From Oscillospiraceae bacterium (lineage in GTDB: Bacteria > Bacillota > Clostridia > Oscillospirales > Ruminococcaceae), in contig JAHYZA010000001.1 of the NCBI GenBank assembly GCA_019424695.1, positions 152,037 to 216,036 of the forward strand: a stretch of DNA of 64,000 bases, given 5' to 3'. Below are positions 58,995 through 64,000 of this stretch, in pieces. A program made the translations under genes and the position numbers. The stretch's first letter is position 1. The number at the start of each line of letters is the position of its first letter. Under the pieces are notes generated by a model. The model did not search any database and was not told where the DNA came from. It was given only the letters and a program-made list of their open reading frames with translations.

Positions 58995-60857
58995 TCAGGT
59001 GTTCTTTTCATTGCCTGTGCTTCTTGCCGTTTTTCCCCGTTTGCGGCGTTCTTTCAGCTGCTCTTCCAGTCTGATTTTATCAAAAATCGCACATAGTTCT
59101 TTATCAAAAGCCTCTGGATCAAAGGTCTCGGGATGTTCCGATGCCTGCGATACCAGGGGCTTTACTTCTGCCCGCCAGCGGGTGATGGTAGCTTTGCGGC
59201 TGGTATCGGACATGCCCACAAAACGGCTGAGTCTGCCGTTTAGCTTGTTCCCAATCTTGGTGTATAGAGCAGTTGCAGGATCTACCGTGCGACTTTTAGC
59301 GGTCTCCTCGGCACCAACTTCTTTGCAGGTGCGCTGACCACCGTTGGGCGCCTTGCGGTCACAGTATTTGGCTGTGGAACTGAACGGTATGAACAACATC
59401 CCGCACTGCTTGCAGTGACGGGCTGTTTTGTGTTGACCGCACATTTGCAGGAACTCCGCCATCACCGCCTCGGACAGATTATTCGCCACAAGGTAGCTGC
59501 GACTGGTAATATCGGGATGCTTCCGGGCCTTGGGGGATTCCTCCGGCAGAGACAATCGGCTCAGCATCTTCATATGAAGCTGCTCATATAGCTTGTTTCC
59601 GGCTCTAATACCAGAATACCGCAGTAGTAAGGCGTCACCATATCTCTGCATAGCATCTTTTTCAGGCTGCGTATCGGCAGCCACCAAAGTGAAATCAACC
59701 AAATCGGACAGGCCGGGCTGGAAATCAGACAATCCTTTCAGCTGTCCCCACAGGAACTTCAGAACGGTATAGGCGGCAGCGGAGTATTCTCTGTCATCGG
59801 AATCTTCATATTGTACCAAAACGGCATCGGGTTCTGGCCAGGAATCCAGATAACGCTCGATACACTCAGCAGCACTTTCCAAAGCAAATGCCTTGTTCAG
59901 TTCGCGCTGGGCTACCTTTACGAACTTATTTTCTATAATCAGATCCAGATCTTCCTGAGGAAAAGCCATATAATTCAGCTTTACCAAAGCCTGATGGTAG
60001 AAATCGGAAGCTGCCTGGGTGCAGTAGTCTTTCAGTAGATTCTGCATGGCGGGGTAATCTTGCAGAGCATCCTGTACCTTATTATAGAGTTCTGCCACCT
60101 GACAATAGAGGATTTTCTCCGGGTGAGCCAGACCATCAGCTATTGTGTGTACTTCTGCTGCAGATTCCGCAGGAGAAGAAACAGGCGCTACATAATGCCG
60201 CCAATCAGTGGTAGAAAACAGATCTGGATTGATGGGCATCTCTGCATCCCGGTTGGCGTCAAGTAGAGCCTTCGCTTCCCGCGCCAGTTCCGTCCAGGAA
60301 AGATCCAATGTTGCAAACACAAGCATTCCCAAAGGGTAGCTCTCTTCCATCCAGATGTTTTTTTGATGTTTACGGAGATAATCAATATACTTCTGCAGGT
60401 CCATAGAGAGCAATCGATCCAGTATCGTGTCCCGCTGCAGAGACTCTGTGCGTTGTCTGCGCACAGAAGTAGGCTTAACCTGCGGCTCTACGGTAAAAGG
60501 GGAAGAATCTTCTCCCTCCGAAGAAGTTGCAGTTGCTGCCGCCTTCGACTGTTTGTCAGAAAAGATTCGGCTGCTCCATCGCCGCAACCACTCAAGCACG
60601 GTTTCCTTATTGAGTGAAGAATCAGAATCTCTTTCCAATTTGGAATCAAGAGGATCACATATTGAGGATTTGTCCAGTAGTTGTCGGTACTGGTGAATGT
60701 TCTTAAGGCGGAGATGCGTGGCTGTCCGTTCCTGCTGACGGCGCATTTCCCGCGCGGCCGGGTCCCCCTGAAGCTGAGGAGCAAATAAGGATTGGGGAAT
60801 CAAAAAGGGCTCCAACAGCTTTTCGCCCTCAAAACGGAAGATAATACTTGTAGACAT
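58995..60857 (-). CDS. DUF6076-like protein with a Cys/His zinc site
   Basis: 620 residues from the minus-strand ATG at 60857 (TTGAGGGAAA upstream); the TTG start seven codons earlier overlaps that ribosome site. Most of the protein is helical and unrelated to known enzymes. Near residues 475-520 a compact zinc-type motif appears: CGQHKTARHCKQCGMLF followed by AKYCDRK and RTC, like the CGNR/DUF6076 knuckle. The C-terminus is basic (RRKRGKTARST). Nucleic-acid binding is plausible; function unknown. It is the only long minus-strand cargo gene, with its own promoter. Confidence 0.68.
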   Translation of the reverse strand: MSTSIIFRFEGEKLLEPFLIPQSLFAPQLQGDPAAREMRRQQERTATHLRLKNIHQYRQLLDKSSICDPLDSKLERDSDSSLNKETVLEWLRRWSSRIFSDKQSKAAATATSSEGEDSSPFTVEPQVKPTSVRRQRTESLQRDTILDRLLSMDLQKYIDYLRKHQKNIWMEESYPLGMLVFATLDLSWTELAREAKALLDANRDAEMPINPDLFSTTDWRHYVAPVSSPAESAAEVHTIADGLAHPEKILYCQVAELYNKVQDALQDYPAMQNLLKDYCTQAASDFYHQALVKLNYMAFPQEDLDLIIENKFVKVAQRELNKAFALESAAECIERYLDSWPEPDAVLVQYEDSDDREYSAAAYTVLKFLWGQLKGLSDFQPGLSDLVDFTLVAADTQPEKDAMQRYGDALLLRYSGIRAGNKLYEQLHMKMLSRLSLPEESPKARKHPDITSRSYLVANNLSEAVMAEFLQMCGQHKTARHCKQCGMLFIPFSSTAKYCDRKAPNGGQRTCKEVGAEETAKSRTVDPATALYTKIGNKLNGRLSRFVGMSDTSRKATITRWRAEVKPLVSQASEHPETFDPEAFDKELCAIFDKIRLEEQLKERRKRGKTARSTGNEKNT

Positions 60858-60941
60858 GATGATTTCCCTCAAATGCAAGAGCGTTGATATATGACGTTCA
60901 GACGATAGATATTTGTGTAATCTCTCGAGAATTAACGTGTA

Positions 60942-60961
60942 ATTTCATCTTTACATGAAAT
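60942..60961 (-). promoter_or_regulatory. Inverted repeat at the DUF6076 transcription start
   Basis: ATTTCAT (60942-60948)/ATGAAAT (60955-60961), six-base centre, just downstream of the -10 box. A possible operator. Confidence 0.4.
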
Positions 60962-60962
60962 C

Positions 60963-60991
60963 ATCATAACATGTATAGCATTTGCGGTCAA
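60963..60991 (-). promoter_or_regulatory. Promoter of the DUF6076 gene
   Basis: Minus strand TTGACC (60991-60986), 17 bases, TATGAT (60968-60963). Leader about 100 bases. Confidence 0.7.
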
Positions 60992-61062
60992 GACGTGATA
61001 TTCTGTTGCCACGGAACCTTGAAAACTAAATACCCGGCCACTGAAGGAGATACGATCTTGCC

Positions 61063-61167
61063 ATGACCCGCAAAGCGAGCGAGACAACGTTGGGGAAACA
61101 CCCGGACAGGAACGGATTCGGCGGACCGGCCTTTTATTTGAACTTCATGAAGGAGGTACTTTTGTGA
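61063..61167 (+). CDS. Short leader ORF coupled to the RepA-like gene
   Basis: 34 codons from ATG 61063 with AAGGAGA about 12 bases upstream. It ends in TGA 61165-61167, overlapping the GTG start of the next gene (GTGA). The peptide (MTRKASETTLGKHPDRNGFG onward) matches no family I know. The overlap suggests translational coupling; whether the peptide matters is unclear. Confidence 0.35.
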   Translation: MTRKASETTLGKHPDRNGFGGPAFYLNFMKEVLL

Positions 61168-62123
61168 ATGAACAAGAGATCCTCTGTTTTGCGGATATCC
61201 AGGCAGAGGAAGTGAAATGGCTTTGGTATCCTTACATCCCATACGGGAAGATCACCATATTACAGGGCGATCCCGGCTGCGGAAAGACGATGGCGGTGCT
61301 GTCATTGGCAGCGCTGCTCTCCAAAGGGGAAGGCCTTCCCTTTGAGGAAGCCGCTCGGGAACCCATCAACATCCTGTACCAGACTTCGGAGGACGGCATT
61401 GCCGACACCATCAAGCCGAGGCTGGAAAGCGCGGGAGCCAACTGCGCCCGCATCAAGATCATCAATGAAGAAAAGCGGGCGCTGACCTTCGACGATCCAC
61501 GGCTGGAGCAAAGCATCCTGCAGGAGAATGCCCGGCTGCTGATCCTCGACCCGCTCTCGGCCTACATCGGCCCTACGGTGAGCATGAATCAGGCCAACGA
61601 GGTGCGGGGCGCTTTCCGCAGCCTGTACGCTATGGCCCAGCGCACCAAATGTGCCGTGCTCATCGTGGCGCACATGAACAAGATGAGCGGCATCAACGCC
61701 CTGTACCGCACCAGCGGGTCCATCGACATTGCCGGTGCCGTGCGGTCCATTCTGACCGTGACACGATACCAGCGTTTGCCCACACAGCGGGTACTGGTAC
61801 CGGTAAAAAGCAATCTGGCCGCTGCCGGTCCGGCGCTGCTCTTTGAGCTGAGCGACCATGTGGAATGGCTGCGGCAGTTGGACGAGGACGCCGAATCCCT
61901 TTTGAACGGCTGCGACAGCCTGACCGAAGCCCCCACCAAGCAACAGCAGGTGGAGGAAGAACTGCCCCGGCTGCTGGAAAAGGGGCCGGTATCCAACCAG
62001 GAGATCATTCAGCATTTCAAGAACAAAGGCATCCAGGACCGGACGGTGAATCTGGTCAAAGGCAGGCTGAACATCCGCAGCGTCCGCAAGGGCGACAAGT
62101 GGTACTGGCAGCTAAACGCATGA
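61164..62123 (+). CDS. RepA-like AAA ATPase (RecA/DnaB superfamily)
   Basis: 319 residues from GTG 61164 after GAAGGAGG. Walker A GDPGCGKT (35-42), Walker B LLILDPLSAYIG, sensor VAHMNK and the Arg-rich SGSIDIAGAVRS region place it with the hexameric RepA-type AAA_25 helicase-like ATPases of plasmids and ICEs. A winged-helix-like C-terminus (EEELPRLLEKGPVSNQEIIQHF) is attached. It probably supports replication of the excised element. Confidence 0.88.
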   Translation: MNEQEILCFADIQAEEVKWLWYPYIPYGKITILQGDPGCGKTMAVLSLAALLSKGEGLPFEEAAREPINILYQTSEDGIADTIKPRLESAGANCARIKIINEEKRALTFDDPRLEQSILQENARLLILDPLSAYIGPTVSMNQANEVRGAFRSLYAMAQRTKCAVLIVAHMNKMSGINALYRTSGSIDIAGAVRSILTVTRYQRLPTQRVLVPVKSNLAAAGPALLFELSDHVEWLRQLDEDAESLLNGCDSLTEAPTKQQQVEEELPRLLEKGPVSNQEIIQHFKNKGIQDRTVNLVKGRLNIRSVRKGDKWYWQLNA

Positions 62124-62249
62124 ACCGAGACAACCATGCAAAAGGACGCGCTGCTGCTGCTCCTTGCATTGTTGCATACTTACCAACAATCCAAAATAAG
62201 AACTCCAATAACGAACGATACCGATACGAGGTAGAAAGGGAAAGTGACC

Positions 62250-62459
62250 ATGGGATACGCACGAAAAGATGTTGAGAAAGCCAAGAAGGCTTCCAAAAAA
62301 TTTGTCCGCTACAAGGAGGGAGCAGAGAAGTATAGCATGGGTTTGACCAAGTTTCAGGCTCTGGCAAAAGAAGCCAAGGCGGTTTATAAAATTGATAAGC
62401 TCGCTTTGGTGAATTGCGAAATTTTTGAGGAGTATCTGGAAACCTTCCACATTGCTTGA
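62250..62459 (+). CDS. DUF6462 family protein, copy 3
   Basis: 69 residues from ATG 62250 (AAGGGAAA before it). KYSMGLTKFQALAKEAKAVYKIDKLALVNCEIFEEYLETF is the same excisionase-like fold as the two genes at the element's left end. Being close to the integrase, it is the better candidate for the recombination directionality factor. Confidence 0.75.
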   Translation: MGYARKDVEKAKKASKKFVRYKEGAEKYSMGLTKFQALAKEAKAVYKIDKLALVNCEIFEEYLETFHIA

Positions 62460-62498
62460 TTTTACAGGCAGGCTGGAAAGAAAATGCTCGATACACTC

Positions 62499-62527
62499 TT
62501 GACTTTTTGTCATACAAAAAGTATGCT
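62499..62527 (+). promoter_or_regulatory. Promoter of the RHH-integrase unit
   Basis: TTGACT (62499-62504), 17 bases, TATGCT (62522-62527). Confidence 0.68.
62502..62525 (+). promoter_or_regulatory. Operator inside the promoter
   Basis: ACTTTTTG (62502-62509)/CAAAAAGT (62515-62522), five-base centre, filling the -35/-10 spacer. CATAC/GATG-like arms (CATAC 62511-62515, GTATG 62521-62525) overlap it. A typical position for ribbon-helix-helix autorepression. Confidence 0.65.
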
Positions 62528-62553
62528 ATAGACAGGGAGGCGTGAGAACAGGT

Positions 62554-62724
62554 ATGGCAGATATGGGAAGACCAAAAAGCGAACACCCGAAAAAGAAAAT
62601 ATTGAGTGTCCGCGTCGATGATTCCTTGTATCAACGGATTTGTGCTTACGCTGAACGCCATGGAATGAATGTGACAGAAGTTGTCTTGCAAGCGTTGGAA
62701 AAACTTATATCCAAACGTGAGTAG
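62554..62724 (+). CDS. Ribbon-helix-helix DNA-binding protein
   Basis: 56 residues from ATG 62554; GGGAGG at 62535-62540 is rather far, and GTG 62542 rather close. MGRPKSEHPKKKILSVRVDDSLYQ is the beta-strand segment and RICAYAERHGMNVTEVVLQALEKLI the two helices of an Arc/CopG fold. It probably represses its own promoter and so the integrase 35 bases downstream. Confidence 0.82.
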   Translation: MADMGRPKSEHPKKKILSVRVDDSLYQRICAYAERHGMNVTEVVLQALEKLISKRE

Positions 62725-62759
62725 TATCGAGCCCTTCTCCTTTTTGAGGAGGAATTGAT

Positions 62760-63995
62760 ATGGCAAAGACAAGAAAAGATCTGCGGGGCCGGGCCCTGCG
62801 AAAAGGAGAGATGCAGAGAAGTTCCGACAAGCGGTATTCCTACTGCTATACAGATCCGCTTGGACGGCGCAAGTACATCTATGCAAACGACCTTGTGACA
62901 CTCAGGGGAAAGGAAGCAGAGTTAACCAAGAACCAGTTGGACGGTCTGGATATTTATATTGCCGGAAAAGCAACGGTGAACTTCGTGTTTGACCGGTATA
63001 TGAAGCTGAAAGCCAATCTTAGGCAGACAACCCGAAGCAACTATCTGTATATGTATGACCGCTTTGTTCGAAACACCTTCGGCAGCAAGAAGATCGCGGA
63101 TATACGATTCTCGGATGTACTGCAGTTTTATAACTGTCTGCTGCAACAGCAAGAGATGCAGATCAATACGCTGGAAAGCATCCATACGCTTTTGCGTCCG
63201 ACGTTTCAGCTGGCGGTTCGTGATGGCATCATCCGGAACAATCCCACAGATGGGGTACTGACAGAGGTTAAGAAAAATTCTGACCAACATAACGGAATAC
63301 GCCACGCTCTGACGGTGGCTCAGCAGCGGGCCTTTATGGAGCATGTCGCCAACCATCCGGTGTACTTCCATTGGTGGCCGTTGTTCACCATATTGCTGGG
63401 TACAGGGTGCCGGATCGGGGAAGCGCTGGGCCTTCGTTGGGAAGATATTGACTGTGAAAACCGTGTGATCCATATCAATCATAGCCTGGTTTACTATCCG
63501 GTAGGGGAGAGCCGTACCTCTGTCCAGCATATCTCAAAGCCGAAAACAAAAGCCGGTGAGCGCACCATTCCAATGCTTGACACGGTGCAGGATGCTTTTG
63601 AAATGCTGCGGGAAGAACAGCTGGAGAACGGCTGGAACGATGTGGAGATTGACGGAATGCACGGGTTCATCTTTTGCAACCGCTTCGGGAATGTTCCCAA
63701 TCCCCAGTCTGTCAACCGAGCGATTAAAAGGATTGTTTCCGATTATAATGCCACAGAGGAAATCAGCGCGAAGAGGGAACACCGGGAAGCCGTTCTTCTG
63801 CCGGATTTCTCTGCGCACCATCTTCGGCATACCTTTTGCACAAGGCTTTGCGAACAGGAGACCAACCTGAAGGTCATCCAATCGGTCATGGGACATAAGG
63901 ATATCAAGACCACGATGGATATTTATGCCGAGGCGACCGAGGAGAAAAAACAGGAATCGTTTGAACGATTGGCTGCTACATGGAATGTATTTTGA
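62760..63995 (+). CDS. int: Tyrosine-type site-specific integrase
   Basis: 411 residues, ATG 62760 after TTTGAGGAGGA. The N-terminal arm-binding region contains RYSYCYTDPLGRRKYIYA (AP2-like integrase domain), the core-binding domain lies about 70-165, and the catalytic domain holds Arg218 (GTGCRIGEALGL), Lys in KTKAGERTIP, His354 and Arg357 (HHLRHTF), His379 (MGHKDIKTT) and nucleophile Tyr389. Tn916/Tn1549-type length and organisation. It ends five bases from the window edge, so the right attachment site is not visible. Confidence 0.95.
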   Translation: MAKTRKDLRGRALRKGEMQRSSDKRYSYCYTDPLGRRKYIYANDLVTLRGKEAELTKNQLDGLDIYIAGKATVNFVFDRYMKLKANLRQTTRSNYLYMYDRFVRNTFGSKKIADIRFSDVLQFYNCLLQQQEMQINTLESIHTLLRPTFQLAVRDGIIRNNPTDGVLTEVKKNSDQHNGIRHALTVAQQRAFMEHVANHPVYFHWWPLFTILLGTGCRIGEALGLRWEDIDCENRVIHINHSLVYYPVGESRTSVQHISKPKTKAGERTIPMLDTVQDAFEMLREEQLENGWNDVEIDGMHGFIFCNRFGNVPNPQSVNRAIKRIVSDYNATEEISAKREHREAVLLPDFSAHHLRHTFCTRLCEQETNLKVIQSVMGHKDIKTTMDIYAEATEEKKQESFERLAATWNVF

Positions 63996-64000
63996 GAAGG

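Larger units (their letters stand above)
43348..64000. mobile_element. Integrative mobilizable element carrying a defence island (right end outside window)
   Basis: From the lysS stop onward the content changes abruptly: excisionase-like DUF6462 genes, tnpV, mobC and relaxase at the left, RepA-like ATPase, RHH regulator and tyrosine integrase at the right, and many defence genes between. GC drops in several blocks (46.5-50.3, 54.4-58.9 kb). No type IV secretion genes are present, so it would need a helper for transfer. The left boundary is inferred to lie in 43348-43460; the right boundary is beyond the integrase, which stops five bases from the window end, so the attachment sequences cannot be compared. 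Confidence 0.8.

Noticed and set aside
60942..60961. Second binding site of the LexA-like repressor
   Set aside because: The half-site resembles ATGAAAC but is in the opposite orientation and with different spacing from the palindrome at 48258.
1..64000. CRISPR array, rRNA or tRNA genes
   Set aside because: No regularly spaced short repeats and no tRNA- or rRNA-like sequence seen; the CTTGAAAACTAAATA at 61019 only superficially recalls rRNA spacer sequence.

Overview
The window looks like a piece of chromosome from a GC-rich, Gram-positive anaerobe of the gut Oscillospiraceae/Ruminococcaceae type (Faecalibacterium, Gemmiger or Subdoligranulum relatives). That is an inference from protein content: TelA/XpaC, SipW/TasA-like proteins, class B sortase, ABC export of a cell-wall glycan, DUF4173/DUF2975, no outer-membrane genes, strong GGAGG ribosome sites and good -35/-10 promoters. 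I see no rRNA, tRNA or CRISPR array. Positions 1 to about 43.35 kb are GC-rich host backbone; from there to the right edge lies an integrated mobile element of mixed, often AT-rich composition.

Host part. 1-4.9 kb: the end of a DNA glycosylase gene, an envelope-stress type operon (xpaC, telA, LemA-like, TPM protein) and an SDR gene. 5.0-13.9 kb: one seven-gene operon (SGNH esterase, second XpaC, Wzm/Wzt-type ABC exporter, three polytopic GT-C-like membrane proteins) ending in a strong terminator, facing an O-antigen-ligase/polymerase-like gene; together they look like assembly and export of a surface glycan. 15.4-17.9 kb: PAP2 phosphatase, flavodoxin-family reductase, 23S rRNA uracil methyltransferase. 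18.0-30.8 kb: the most striking host locus, a promoter with a long structured leader followed by a 2525-residue secreted protein of about 15 paired glycine-rich modules, two TasA/camelysin-like proteins, a SipW-type signal peptidase, a protein with a VPKTG sorting signal, and a class B sortase. This reads as a self-contained surface-fibre or matrix assembly system. 31-43.3 kb: HD protein, DUF2975/HTH/DUF4173 operon with a repeat operator, tcdA, a GH25 lysozyme fused to a catalytically dead 5'-nucleotidase-like module, a beta-CASP nuclease, DUF5662, trpS, greA and lysS.

Mobile part (about 43.35 kb to beyond 64 kb). Directly after lysS comes an integrative mobilizable element. Left backbone: two DUF6462 genes, tnpV, a candidate oriT, mobC and a MOBP relaxase. 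Right backbone: RepA-like ATPase, a third DUF6462 gene, a ribbon-helix-helix regulator with its operator inside its promoter, and a tyrosine integrase whose stop lies 5 bases from the window edge. Between them is a defence island: a two-gene CBASS (SLATT effector and CD-NTase), a LexA-like self-cleaving repressor with a large palindromic operator, an XRE regulator divergent from a SLOG-fold gene, type I restriction-modification hsdRMS followed by an ApeA-like HEPN protein, a DUF262 plus HEPN nuclease pair, and a DUF6076 gene on the opposite strand.

All functional names come from reading motifs by eye; no database search was possible.
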